From Lachnospiraceae bacterium (GTDB lineage: Bacteria; Bacillota; Clostridia; Lachnospirales; Lachnospiraceae), in the NCBI GenBank assembly GCA_017633935.1, contig JAGBOJ010000039.1:1-63060 (forward strand): a DNA stretch of 63,060 nt, in the 5' to 3' direction. Within the stretch, counting starts at the first letter, position 1; every line of letters begins with the position of its first letter. Made by a program: the position numbers and the translations under genes. Below are positions 54,589 through 62,460 of this stretch, piece by piece. Below the pieces are notes generated by a model. It was not told the DNA's origin and searched no databases. It saw only the letters and a program-made list of their open reading frames with translations.

Positions 54589-56967
54589 ATGGCAGTAAGA
54601 GAAGGAATGATGCTCTCGGAGCGTTATGAAATCTTAAGTAAAATAGGGACCGGCGGAATGTCGGATGTATATAAGGCGGTGGACCATACCCTTAACAGGT
54701 TTGTGGCCATAAAGGTATTGAAAAACGAATTTGCCGAGAACAGATCGTTTGTGTCGAAATTCTGGGCGGAGGCGCAGGCTGCGGCCGGACTGATACATCC
54801 CAATATAGTCAATGTTTATGACGTCGGGACGGATGAAGGGCTTTATTATATCGTAATGGAGCTTGTCGAAGGCATCACGTTAAAGCATTATATCGAAAAG
54901 AAGCTGAGGCTTTCGGTAAAAGAATCCATAAGCATCGCGATACAGGTATCTATGGGACTGGAGTGCGCTCACAGTGCCAATATAATACACCGCGATGTAA
55001 AGCCGCAGAACATCATGATATCAAAGGACGGCAAGGTAAAGGTCACTGACTTTGGAATAGCAAGGGCGGCGACGAGTGACACGATCACGTCGAATGTGAT
55101 GGGATCGGTGCACTATACTTCTCCCGAGCAGGCAAGGGGAGGATATTCGGATGAAAAGAGCGATATATATTCCCTTGGTATAGTCTTATTTGAAATGCTT
55201 ACCGGAAGGGTGCCGTTTGACGGTGATTCCACGGTTTCGATAGCGATACAGCATATTCAGGATACTGTGCCGAGCCCGAGGAATTTTGTGAACGACGTGC
55301 CGATAAGTGTCGAGCAAATCATATTCAAGTGCTGTGAGAAGAGTCCGGACAGGCGGTATTCGTCAATGACAGAGCTTATCGCGGACTTAAAGCAGTCACT
55401 TCTTACGCCTGATGATAATTTTGTAAAGCTCATTCCCTCCGGGGGCTTTATGGGTGCGACGCAGGTTGTCACTCAGGACGATATGAGATCCATAAAGAAC
55501 AAGACAGGCTCCATCGATATAGATGAATCCCTGCTTTCCGCTTATAACAGAAACAGGGAGCCTGAAAGAAACGATGATGACGAGCTTCTTAATATAATTG
55601 ATGAAAGCAGGGGAGGGTATCCCGCAAGAAATCCGGGCAGAGGAAATAATATGCCTCCCCATAATCCCGACAGAAGGCAGGCAGGTCACGGAAACGAGAG
55701 CCGCAGACCGGCAAGGGCGGTTTCTGCCTATGATGAGGATGAGGACGAAGAGAACGCAAAGAGGCTTGCTGCAAGACAGAGAAGGATTCAGGAGGAGCAG
55801 CACAGATCAAAGAGCGCCTCAGACGACAGGAAGAGAAGCAGAAGCATGGCGGATGAAGAGGATGACGAGGATGATGACATGGACCCGACCATGCAGAAGA
55901 TTATGCGCATCATGGCTGTCGTTATCGGTATAGTACTGCTCGTGGTGATAATAATCGTGGTCCGGAAATTTACCGGCTCCATATCCGTAAAGTCGCAGTC
56001 TGAGGATTCCGCGCAGGAGAGCACGGATATAACGATAGAGGATGAAACGGGTCAGACCTTTGAAGTCGCAAGACAGAGGCTGACCGCTCTGGGCTTTATC
56101 GTACAGTCTGAAAATCAGAACTCTTCTACGGTGGCGGCGGGAAGCGTTATCTCGCAGGTACCGGCAGCCGGCACTACCGTGGCGGCAGGAAGTACCGTCA
56201 CGCTGGTGGTAAGTGCCGGTGTGGGCAGTACAAATGTGCCGGATGTTATGGGAAAGACCTATGCAGAAGCCAAGGTGACCATAGAAGCGGCAGGCTTTTC
56301 GTTTGCTGCCACAGGGGATAATACCTCGGGAGTCGTTACTGCACAGAATCCTACAGCGGGGACTGCTTCCGAAGCAGGGACTGTTGTTACGGTTGCCATG
56401 GGCGAAGCGGGGGCGGTGGCTCCTTCTGCGGGAGAAGGAGAGCAGGAGAACGCCGGTAAGGTGATCGTGCCCAATCTTGTGGGACTTTCCGAGACAGCGG
56501 CCAAGACAGCGCTGACGGCTTCGCAGCTTGCATGGACAAAGATCACGGAGGAAAATTCGGATACTGTAGCCGCGGGAATGGTCATATCGCAGAGCATACC
56601 CGCAAATACAAGTGTGGATTCGGGAACCAGCGTGGATTTTGTACTGAGTCTCGGACCGGTCCAGACGACGCCCGTGACGCCGGCTGCCCCGGCAACGACC
56701 ACATACGGCTGCAATTTCTCAATCACTGCCCCTTCGGATTATACGGGCGGACAGGCTACGGTGGTGCTTACAGGGGATACCACGGGAACCGTTTATTTCT
56801 CCCAGAGCGTGACAGCCTTCCCTGTTGCGATAAAGCTTTCTGGAATTGCGGAGGGCTCGGGAAAGGTTACCGTTAATTATACTGTGGTGGAAAACGGTGA
56901 TGACAATACCGTTATAGAGACAATGAAGACACAGGAGGCATCCGTCTCCTTTACGGCGGAGCAGTAG
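54589..56967 (+). CDS. prkC: Membrane Ser/Thr kinase with PASTA repeats (PrkC/Stk-like)
   Basis: Senses muropeptides/lipid II and phosphorylates cell-wall and translation proteins. The order in 792 residues is: kinase domain about 11-275 (VAIKVLKNEF, HRDVKPQNIM near 133, VTDFGIARA), an acidic/Arg-rich juxtamembrane linker, one membrane helix about 440-462, three PASTA domains (about 480-542, 547-604, 623-690) and a C-terminal beta-rich tail (about 700-792). The extra tail beyond the PASTA units is not a domain I recognise. The stop overlaps the rsgA GTG start. Confidence 0.95.
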   Translation: MAVREGMMLSERYEILSKIGTGGMSDVYKAVDHTLNRFVAIKVLKNEFAENRSFVSKFWAEAQAAAGLIHPNIVNVYDVGTDEGLYYIVMELVEGITLKHYIEKKLRLSVKESISIAIQVSMGLECAHSANIIHRDVKPQNIMISKDGKVKVTDFGIARAATSDTITSNVMGSVHYTSPEQARGGYSDEKSDIYSLGIVLFEMLTGRVPFDGDSTVSIAIQHIQDTVPSPRNFVNDVPISVEQIIFKCCEKSPDRRYSSMTELIADLKQSLLTPDDNFVKLIPSGGFMGATQVVTQDDMRSIKNKTGSIDIDESLLSAYNRNREPERNDDDELLNIIDESRGGYPARNPGRGNNMPPHNPDRRQAGHGNESRRPARAVSAYDEDEDEENAKRLAARQRRIQEEQHRSKSASDDRKRSRSMADEEDDEDDDMDPTMQKIMRIMAVVIGIVLLVVIIIVVRKFTGSISVKSQSEDSAQESTDITIEDETGQTFEVARQRLTALGFIVQSENQNSSTVAAGSVISQVPAAGTTVAAGSTVTLVVSAGVGSTNVPDVMGKTYAEAKVTIEAAGFSFAATGDNTSGVVTAQNPTAGTASEAGTVVTVAMGEAGAVAPSAGEGEQENAGKVIVPNLVGLSETAAKTALTASQLAWTKITEENSDTVAAGMVISQSIPANTSVDSGTSVDFVLSLGPVQTTPVTPAAPATTTYGCNFSITAPSDYTGGQATVVLTGDTTGTVYFSQSVTAFPVAIKLSGIAEGSGKVTVNYTVVENGDDNTVIETMKTQEASVSFTAEQ

Positions 56968-57857
56968 TGGCGCAGTCGTATAAGGGTAAGATAATAAAGG
57001 GAATAGCCGGATTTTATTATGTTTATACCGAAGCCGGCATATTCCAGTGCAGGGCAAGAGGGCTTTTCAGGGAAAAGGGTCAGAAGCCGCTTGCAGGCGA
57101 TAATGTTTATATAGAGCTGACCGATACCGAGGATGTGGAAGGTAATGTGACTGAGATCCTTCCGAGAAGGAACAGTCTTATAAGACCTCCTGTAGCCAAT
57201 ATAGACCAGGCCGTAGTGATATTTTCGATACACAGACCCGAGCCGGTATGGGGGCTTTTGGACAGGTTCCTTATAAATATGTCTTACGAAGGTATTCCGG
57301 CACTTATCTGTATCAATAAGGATGATCTGAAAAAAGATGATGAAGAGGAGCAGATAAGGCGGATATACGGAGGGGCGGATATAAAGCTGCTTTTTGCAAG
57401 CGCCATGCGCGGCACCGGGATAGATGAGCTTAAAGCCGAGCTTTACGGGAAGACTACCACTGTGGCAGGACCCTCGGGAGCGGGAAAATCTTCCCTGATA
57501 AACCGTATTCTGGGAGAAGCCAGACTTGAAACGGGGGAGATAAGCCGGAAAGTGGAGCGCGGTAAGCAGACCACAAGGCATACCGAGCTGATCCCTCTTG
57601 AAAAGGATACATTTATTTTTGACAGTCCAGGCTTTTCAAGCCTTGAAACCGCATATATCAATAAGGAGGAGCTAAGGGATTATTATCCGGAGTTTTCCAG
57701 TTATAATGCCGGATGCAGATACAATCTGTGCTCACATACGCATGAACCGGATTGTGCGGTCAAGGAGGCGGTTAAGGACGGCAATATCAGCGCTGAACGC
57801 TACAACTCGTATTTATCGGTGTACGGGGAGCTAAACAGCAGAAAGAGGTACAGATGA
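56967..57857 (+). CDS. rsgA: Small-ribosomal-subunit biogenesis GTPase
   Basis: Circularly permuted GTPase that checks late 30S assembly. The 296 residues show an N-terminal OB fold, then G4 CINKDDLKKD, G1 GPSGAGKSSLI and G3 DSPGFSSLE, in permuted order, and a C-terminal zinc site CRYNLCSHTHEPDC. The start is GTG, overlapping the kinase stop by one base. In Firmicutes RsgA is a known PrkC substrate, which fits the order. Confidence 0.96.
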   Translation: MAQSYKGKIIKGIAGFYYVYTEAGIFQCRARGLFREKGQKPLAGDNVYIELTDTEDVEGNVTEILPRRNSLIRPPVANIDQAVVIFSIHRPEPVWGLLDRFLINMSYEGIPALICINKDDLKKDDEEEQIRRIYGGADIKLLFASAMRGTGIDELKAELYGKTTTVAGPSGAGKSSLINRILGEARLETGEISRKVERGKQTTRHTELIPLEKDTFIFDSPGFSSLETAYINKEELRDYYPEFSSYNAGCRYNLCSHTHEPDCAVKEAVKDGNISAERYNSYLSVYGELNSRKRYR

Positions 57858-58519
57858 AATATACACTCGCGCCGTCAATACTGGCGGCTGATTTCAAGAA
57901 TCTCGGCAGGGACATAGAAAATGTTTCAAAGGCCGGAGCGGATGCTGTTCACATTGATGTTATGGACGGTAATTTTGTACCGAGTATTTCCTTCGGAATG
58001 CCTCTCATAAAGTCCATACGGGCTGCCACGGACAAGTTTTTTGACGTGCATCTTATGGTGACGGACCCGGAAAGATATATAAAGGATTTTGTGGACTGCG
58101 GCGCGGATGGTATCACGATCCATGCAGAGGCCTGCAGGGATGTGGAAAATGCCTTAAAGTCAATAAGGCGGGCAGGAGTCAGGGTCGGGATAGCCTTAAA
58201 TCCCGGTACCTCGCTTTCCACTCTGGATTACCTTATAGATGAAGTGGATATGGTGCTTTTGATGACTGTAAATCCCGGGTTTGGCGGACAGAAGTATATC
58301 GAAAGCTCCACGCGTAAGATACGACACTTAAGGGACCGCCTCAATGAAGAGGGGAGAGATCTCGATATCGAGGTGGACGGCGGTATCACGATGGACACGA
58401 TCGATAAGGTTTTGGATGCCGGGGCAAATGTCATAGTTATGGGCTCTGCGATATTCAGGGGCAATGCGGCGGAAAACACGCAGTATTTTAAGAATATTCT
58501 TAAAGACAGGGAGAAGTGA
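57854..58519 (+). CDS. rpe: Ribulose-phosphate 3-epimerase
   Basis: Interconverts ribulose-5-P and xylulose-5-P in the pentose-phosphate pathway. The 221-residue barrel has LAPSILAADF, HIDVMDGNFVPSISFG (metal-site His/Asp), HLMVTDPERY and EVDGGITMDT. The start overlaps rsgA by ATGA, and it closes the long cluster. Confidence 0.97.
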   Translation: MKYTLAPSILAADFKNLGRDIENVSKAGADAVHIDVMDGNFVPSISFGMPLIKSIRAATDKFFDVHLMVTDPERYIKDFVDCGADGITIHAEACRDVENALKSIRRAGVRVGIALNPGTSLSTLDYLIDEVDMVLLMTVNPGFGGQKYIESSTRKIRHLRDRLNEEGRDLDIEVDGGITMDTIDKVLDAGANVIVMGSAIFRGNAAENTQYFKNILKDREK

Positions 58520-58601
58520 GCTTTTTGGTATTTTTGTGATGAAGCTACATTAAGCATCTGTCCGGCGGTGAGTGGCAGCAAAATGATACAAAATACGGGT
58601 C

Positions 58602-58630
58602 TTGCATTGTATAAAAGGCTGTGGTAATAT
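58602..58630 (+). promoter_or_regulatory. Promoter of secG
   Basis: TTGCAT (58602-58607), 17-bp spacer, TAATAT (58625-58630) with TGG before the -10 (extended -10). Confidence 0.6.
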
Positions 58631-58683
58631 CTTATAGTTGTGTTTATATTTAAGCTAATATATTTTTAAATGGAGATGAGAGT

Positions 58684-58923
58684 ATGTCAGGATTAAAGAT
58701 AGTTTTGATGATTGTTTTTATTATAGTATGTATTGCGCTTACAGCTATAGTGCTTATGCAGGAAGGAAAGTCGCAGGGACTCGGAGCAATAGCGGGTGCT
58801 GCGGATACCTACTGGGGAAAGAATAAGGGACGCTCCCTTGAAGGGAAGCTGGAGCTTATCACAAAGATCCTGTGTGCGGCTTTTATGATACTGGCTATCG
58901 TGCTCAATATCAGAGGGATCTGA
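58684..58923 (+). CDS. secG: Protein-export membrane protein SecG
   Basis: Small auxiliary subunit of the SecYEG channel. The 79 residues have two membrane helices (LKIVLMIVFIIVCIALTAIV and LITKILCAAFMILAIVLNI) joined by the conserved loop MQEGKSQGLGAIAGAADTYW. GGAGATGAG precedes the ATG. A terminator follows, then ssrA, a common clostridial order. Confidence 0.95.
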   Translation: MSGLKIVLMIVFIIVCIALTAIVLMQEGKSQGLGAIAGAADTYWGKNKGRSLEGKLELITKILCAAFMILAIVLNIRGI

Positions 58924-58930
58924 TATAAAG

Positions 58931-58958
58931 GCGTTCCTGAGATAAGGGACGCTTTTTT
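58931..58958 (+). terminator. Intrinsic terminator of secG
   Basis: GCGTTCC pairs with GGGACGC across a short loop, followed by TTTTTT. Confidence 0.85.
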
Positions 58959-58988
58959 ATTGAAAAGGATTTTTAAACAGAGGGTTTA

Positions 58989-59017
58989 TTGAAATTATCC
59001 CTCTGCCGATATAAGAT
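58989..59017 (+). promoter_or_regulatory. Likely promoter of ssrA
   Basis: TTGAAA (58989-58994), 17-bp spacer, TAAGAT (59012-59017), about 45 bp before the mature tmRNA. Confidence 0.45.
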
Positions 59018-59061
59018 ATTGAAAAGGGAAGGCTTTTAAAACCTTCCGGATAATTGAATAC

Positions 59062-59407
59062 GGGGTAGTAATGGTTTCGACAGGGACTACGAAGCTGGAG
59101 AAGCTATCCGAAGGAGATCGCGTTAAATCTCAAACCTAAATATAAACGCAGACGATAATTACGCGTTAGCAGCAGCCTAAGCGCTGACTGCCGTCGGCAC
59201 GGACGTACCTGCCCGACCGCCAACCGGCGTCAAAACAGACAGGAAACGACATACGCAAAGCTTTGAGCGTATGGGCGTATCATGAAGCTACCGATCCGGC
59301 AAGACTGTGCGCCGTCTTGCCCTTGAGGGAATCTTAACAGACGTACTATGATAGTAGAAGGACAGGGGACTGGTTTTTGGACACGGGTTCGACTCCCGTC
59401 TACTCCA
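59062..59407 (+). ncRNA. ssrA: tmRNA (transfer-messenger RNA)
   Basis: Rescues stalled ribosomes by adding a degradation tag. The 5' acceptor strand GGGGTAG is followed by TAATGGTTTCGACAGGG. The 3' end has the T arm GGGTTCGACTCCC and acceptor CTACTCC with discriminator A; CCA is not encoded. The tag frame starts at GCA 59148 and encodes ADDNYALAAA before TAA at 59178-59180. Length about 346 nt is normal. Confidence 0.95.
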
Positions 59408-59410
59408 CTC

Positions 59411-59440
59411 TTAAAAGCCGCTATCCATGCGGCTTTTAAA
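59411..59440 (+). terminator. Intrinsic terminator of ssrA
   Basis: TTAAAAGCCGC pairs with GCGGCTTTTAA, followed by a T-rich stretch. Confidence 0.8.
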
Positions 59441-59466
59441 ATTTCATTTTGCGTTTCGTTTTGCAT

Positions 59467-59664
59467 TTATTTGTCGATGGCCTCCGCGACAGTCAGATCA
59501 TTTTGAATGCGGCGGGTTTTGTTTGCTTTGAACTCGGCGGCCTTCAGTTCTGCCTCGTTTTTTGTAAGAGCCGTAAAGCTCTCATACTTCCTTTTGCCGT
59601 TCTCGGTATTGGAGTATACAGTCACATTCCACATCCCGGAGGGCAGTTTCTTTGCCTTTGCCAT
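59467..59664 (-). pseudogene. Tyrosine integrase, N-terminal remnant
   Basis: Sixty-five residues, MAKAKKLPSGMWNVTVYSN, then GKRKYESFTALTKNEAELKA and DLTVAEAIDK, are the arm-type DNA-binding N-terminus of a phage/ICE tyrosine recombinase. It then hits a stop and the sequence passes into the ssrA 3' flank, so the catalytic domain (R..HxxR..Y) is gone. The 3' end of ssrA is a well-known integration site. This is most likely the scar of a lost integrated element. Confidence 0.75.
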
Positions 59665-59700
59665 TTGAACTCGTTTCCTGTGCAATGTCGCACAAAGTGC

Positions 59701-59729
59701 TTGAAAACAACTCAAACACCGTTTATAAT
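59701..59729 (+). promoter_or_regulatory. Near-consensus promoter of a candidate antisense RNA
   Basis: TTGAAA (59701-59706), 17-bp spacer, TATAAT (59724-59729). It reads toward the hairpin at 59795-59834 and against the small peptide gene on the minus strand. Confidence 0.6.
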
Positions 59730-59735
59730 GAACTT

Positions 59736-59834
59736 AACAAGAGAGCTGAACGCAAGAGAACGCCTTGCCGCCAGCGCCTATATGTTACTTATTGAAAGTA
59801 GCACTTCGCCGCCAAGCTGAGAGTGCTACTTTTT
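59736..59834 (+). ncRNA. Candidate antisense RNA antitoxin
   Basis: A roughly 100-nt transcript is predicted from the promoter above to the terminator AAAGTAGCACT/AGTGCTACTTT with a T-run at 59830-59834. A small frame (MNLTRELNARERLAASAY) is present but has no ribosome-binding site. The RNA would be complementary to the end of the minus-strand peptide message. This is the usual layout of Firmicute type I antitoxins of the TxpA/RatA or Fst kind. Inferred from DNA only. Confidence 0.45.
59795..59834. terminator. Shared hairpin of the convergent toxin/antisense pair
   Basis: AAAGTAGCACT (59795-59805) pairs with AGTGCTACTTT (59822-59832). T-rich flank on the plus side; weaker on the minus side. 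Confidence 0.7.
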
Positions 59835-59900
59835 ACGTGCAAGAGTAATAATTGCACAAAGCATGATCACAAATGTGAAAATAGTCATCCAGTCAATCAT
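59826..59900 (-). CDS. Candidate type I toxin, 24-aa hydrophobic peptide
   Basis: The minus strand encodes MIDWMTIFTFVIMLCAIITL followed by ARKK and TAG. This single membrane helix with a charged C-terminus looks like the small 'holin-like' toxins of Firmicutes (TxpA, BsrG, Fst). A ribosome-binding-like AAGTGAGGT lies about 10 nt upstream of the ATG at 59900. A convergent antisense RNA is predicted over its 3' end. Toxicity is inferred, not shown. Confidence 0.5.
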   Translation of the reverse strand: MIDWMTIFTFVIMLCAIITLARKK

Positions 59901-59912
59901 ACATCAGCTACC

Positions 59913-59945
59913 TCACTTTCTTGTAAAAAGTCCGGCAGCAGACAT
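59913..59945 (-). CDS. Possible leader peptide (uORF) of the toxin message
   Basis: MSAAGLFTRK and TGA, 10 codons, with GAAGGAGTG immediately upstream on the minus strand, a better ribosome site than the toxin's own. Its stop lies 12 nt before the toxin ATG, so translation of the two may be coupled. It could also be chance. Confidence 0.3.
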   Translation of the reverse strand: MSAAGLFTRK

Positions 59946-60032
59946 ATCACTCCTTCAGCTCTCCGGTTAAGTCCATTATTCAATTTTCATACTATAGGCT
60001 TCATATAGTCCGGCCTTTTAATTTTGTTAAGT

Positions 60033-60150
60033 TCACGCCTCCTTTTTTCTCTCGGCTTTATCCTCAACTCCCAAAGTACGGTCCACAGATGTTCTATCCA
60101 CATAATCAGAGGCGCGGTAGCGCATGATCACCTCACGCTCGTGCTCGGTG
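60033..60150 (-). pseudogene. C-terminal fragment of an unknown accessory gene
   Basis: An open frame with no start reads PTEHEREVIMRYRASDYVD, then RTSVDRTLGVEDKAERKK and EA before TGA. Composition and position suggest the tail of a mobile-element protein, cut by the palindromic repeat on its 5' side. I cannot name the family. Confidence 0.3.
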
Positions 60151-60152
60151 GG

Positions 60153-60181
60153 TGTGACAGGGGGACAGTCCCCCTGTCACA
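60153..60181. repeat. GTGACAGGGGGAC palindromic repeat, copy 1
   Basis: TGTGACAGGGGGAC followed by its complement, GTCCCCCTGTCACA with one base between arms. A further half (CCCCTGTCACC) follows at 60183. The TGA stop of pepF lies in this half-repeat on the minus strand. Confidence 0.8.
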
Positions 60182-60189
60182 TTCCCCTG

Positions 60190-62115
60190 TCACCTTTTTG
60201 ATTTGTCGAGAGCCTCGATGTATTCATCTATCAGGTCAGAAATGAGCTTCTGTGCGGATTCGTAGGTTTCATCATCCAGCGGATCTACCCCTGCGATGTC
60301 AAGAAGTGCAGCCGGTTCCTCACTGTTACCTGCCTTCAGGAACTGAAGATAGGCATCGATCTCATCCTGACCCTCATCCTCAACCTTTTCGCAAATGGAA
60401 GCGGCATAGGTGAGGGAGGACGCATACTTATAGACATAATAATTATAATAAATATGAGGGATCCTTGCCCAGCCGATCCCGGAATCCTCATAAACAGTCA
60501 ACTGGTCACCATAGTAGGTTTTCTGTAGTTCGATCCACTTTTCAGCCATGTCTGACGCATCAAGAGAGCCGCCGTTTTCGATCGTCTTGTAGCAGTAGTC
60601 TTCAAATTCGGAATACATACACTGTGTTAAGATCGTATTCAGGAAAAGATTGATCTCATTATCCAGCCAGTAAAGTTTTTCCTCGTCGTCCTTTGCATCA
60701 TTGATCTTTGCCTTGTGGAACATTATCTCATTTGCAGTAGAAGCTACTTCCTGTGTAAAGATGGTGGGGCAGTTATTATATACATTCTGGTTCTCGGCAG
60801 ACAGCTCGCTGTATACCGCATGTCCCATCTCATGCACGATGGTTGAAATGTAGGATTCCAGGCCGTCGAAATTGAACATAACAAAAGGGGTGGTCTCATT
60901 TCCGCGAAGATCTTCGTAGGCGCCGGCCTCCTTTGTATCTGACGGAAAGACGTCAATATGCGGTTTTTCGATGATGGCATCAAAGGTCTTCAGATACTCG
61001 TCTCCCCAGATACTGATCCCCTTTCTTCCGGTATTTACGGCTTCCTCATAGGTGACCTCCTTTGGTTCATAATCCGTGACCGGAATGTAAAGATCGCATA
61101 GCATCATTTCATCAAGGCCGAGAACTTCCTTTCTTGCCTCGTAGTACTCTTGAAACTTCGGAAGAAGGCTGTGGGCAAATTCGATCGTCCTGTCATAGAT
61201 CTTTGGATCCACATCAGATTCGTAAAGAGCTTCCTCCAGGGATGAGGAAAAACCATGGATCTGTGCCCGCGCCCAGTTTTCCTTCATGGCTCCCTCCAGA
61301 AGCGAGGCGTAGGTATTGGCATAGGGCTGCCTCATGGAGTTTCTGAGTTCGTAGATCTCTTTCCTGAATTCATGGTCATATTCCGGGCTTTGCAGGATCT
61401 GTGAAACGGTCTCGTCCGTGAGTATTCCCTCGGTTCCGTCGGGATAGGAGAAGGTCAGCTTCGGAAGCTCCACATTATCAAAAATATCGTGAGTTTTCTG
61501 ATTGTTGAAGGCGCCTTGCATGAGTGTTTCAACCGTTCTTGCTTCTTCGCTGAGAGAAACAAAATACGGATCCGTAAATCTGCGCATGCTATAAGCGTAC
61601 GGAGCCATGCGCTCATCTGAAAAAATCTCCCTCCTATCCTTTAGGGGAAGTTCCATGATCTCCGGTTCTTCAAAGGCATAGGCCAGGGAAATCTTTTGGG
61701 CAACATCGTAATAACGTGCATTTGCCTGCCCTGTCCATTTATCCGTCGCATCAAGCGAGTACAGAAATGCTGTGTACATTGCCGCTTTATTCATAATAGC
61801 ATTGATCTCCTGCAGATCTTCATTTTCCAGATTGTTCAGGATCCCGTCCACATTGTCCAAAGTCCCCCTGATAGCTTCGATCTCGGGGATGAGCTCCTCT
61901 AAACGCTTCATATCTGCTTCAAAAGCATCCTCATCCTCATAAAGATCAGTCAGATCCCATGCTGTAGGCAGATCCTTCAATACCCTGTCGCTCAGGGCCT
62001 CTTCTTTTTTTTTCGGCGCCGCATATACCGGCACACAAACTGCAATGCTCTGTATGAGCACCAGTGTGCATGTCAGCACAGACAGCAGTCTTTTCCATCC
62101 TTTTTTTCTGTTCAT
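60190..62115 (-). CDS. Secreted M3-family oligoendopeptidase (PepF-like)
   Basis: Zinc metallopeptidase that cuts short peptides. Unlike cytoplasmic PepF, the 641-residue product begins with a signal peptide (MNRKKGWKRLLSVLTCTLVL then VCVPVYA), so it should be exported. The catalytic motif IVHEMGHAVYSE (HExxH) is near residue 425, and the family block AVYSELSAEN follows. The N-terminal part is PepF-like (LPTAWDLTDLYEDEDAFEAD). AGGAGG precedes the ATG on the minus strand. The gene is bracketed by palindromic repeats at 60153 and 62153, and its stop codon comes from one, which suggests gain or movement as a unit. Confidence 0.9.
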   Translation of the reverse strand: MNRKKGWKRLLSVLTCTLVLIQSIAVCVPVYAAPKKKEEALSDRVLKDLPTAWDLTDLYEDEDAFEADMKRLEELIPEIEAIRGTLDNVDGILNNLENEDLQEINAIMNKAAMYTAFLYSLDATDKWTGQANARYYDVAQKISLAYAFEEPEIMELPLKDRREIFSDERMAPYAYSMRRFTDPYFVSLSEEARTVETLMQGAFNNQKTHDIFDNVELPKLTFSYPDGTEGILTDETVSQILQSPEYDHEFRKEIYELRNSMRQPYANTYASLLEGAMKENWARAQIHGFSSSLEEALYESDVDPKIYDRTIEFAHSLLPKFQEYYEARKEVLGLDEMMLCDLYIPVTDYEPKEVTYEEAVNTGRKGISIWGDEYLKTFDAIIEKPHIDVFPSDTKEAGAYEDLRGNETTPFVMFNFDGLESYISTIVHEMGHAVYSELSAENQNVYNNCPTIFTQEVASTANEIMFHKAKINDAKDDEEKLYWLDNEINLFLNTILTQCMYSEFEDYCYKTIENGGSLDASDMAEKWIELQKTYYGDQLTVYEDSGIGWARIPHIYYNYYVYKYASSLTYAASICEKVEDEGQDEIDAYLQFLKAGNSEEPAALLDIAGVDPLDDETYESAQKLISDLIDEYIEALDKSKR

Positions 62116-62152
62116 CCAAACCTCCTATTTAAACTATTTATATTCTTTCTGA

Positions 62153-62181
62153 TGTGACAGGGGGACAGTCCCCGTGTCACA
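62153..62181. repeat. GTGACAGGGGGAC palindromic repeat, copy 2
   Basis: TGTGACAGGGGGAC followed by GTCCCCGTGTCACA, one mismatch between arms. It starts exactly 2000 bp after copy 1, on the other side of pepF. Confidence 0.8.
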
Positions 62182-62258
62182 TTTTTCATATTATAACACA
62201 TATTTGCGAAAGTGTTGTATGATAGAATCAGGAAGTTGACAGAAATATGACAGGGAAT

Positions 62259-62285
62259 GTGACAGAGGGACAGCCCCCCTGTCAC
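62259..62285. repeat. GTGACAGGGGGAC palindromic repeat, copy 3
   Basis: TGTGACAGAGGGAC then AGCCCCCCTGTCAC, a diverged copy. A partial arm (TGACAGGGAATG) lies just upstream at 62249. Confidence 0.65.
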
Positions 62286-62352
62286 CATCTATAATGCACA
62301 TGATATCCATAAATGGTTCAATAATGACGACCATAGTGATACTACAGTTAAT

Positions 62353-62412
62353 GCCGAATAACCGAAAAATTTATAGCCAAATAACCGAAAGAAATGTTGC
62401 CAAATAACCGAA
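62353..62412. repeat. Three 23-bp direct repeats upstream of the ATPase gene
   Basis: GCCRAATAACCGAA occurs at 62353, 62376 and 62399, exactly 23 bp apart (about two helical turns). The third copy covers the -35 position of TATAAT at 62431-62436. The regular spacing suggests a protein-binding operator. Confidence 0.65.
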
Positions 62413-62460
62413 CAAGTGATATTGTTGTTGTATAATAAATATGAAACAGGGAATAATTTT

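Noticed and set aside
59230-59466. Minus-strand frame of 78 codons over the tmRNA
   Set aside because: It is the complement of ssrA, lacks a ribosome-binding site, and is a known type of false gene at this locus.
59449-59820. Plus-strand frame of 123 codons between ssrA and the toxin unit
   Set aside because: It is antisense to the integrase remnant, and its tail falls on the predicted antisense RNA; no ribosome-binding site.
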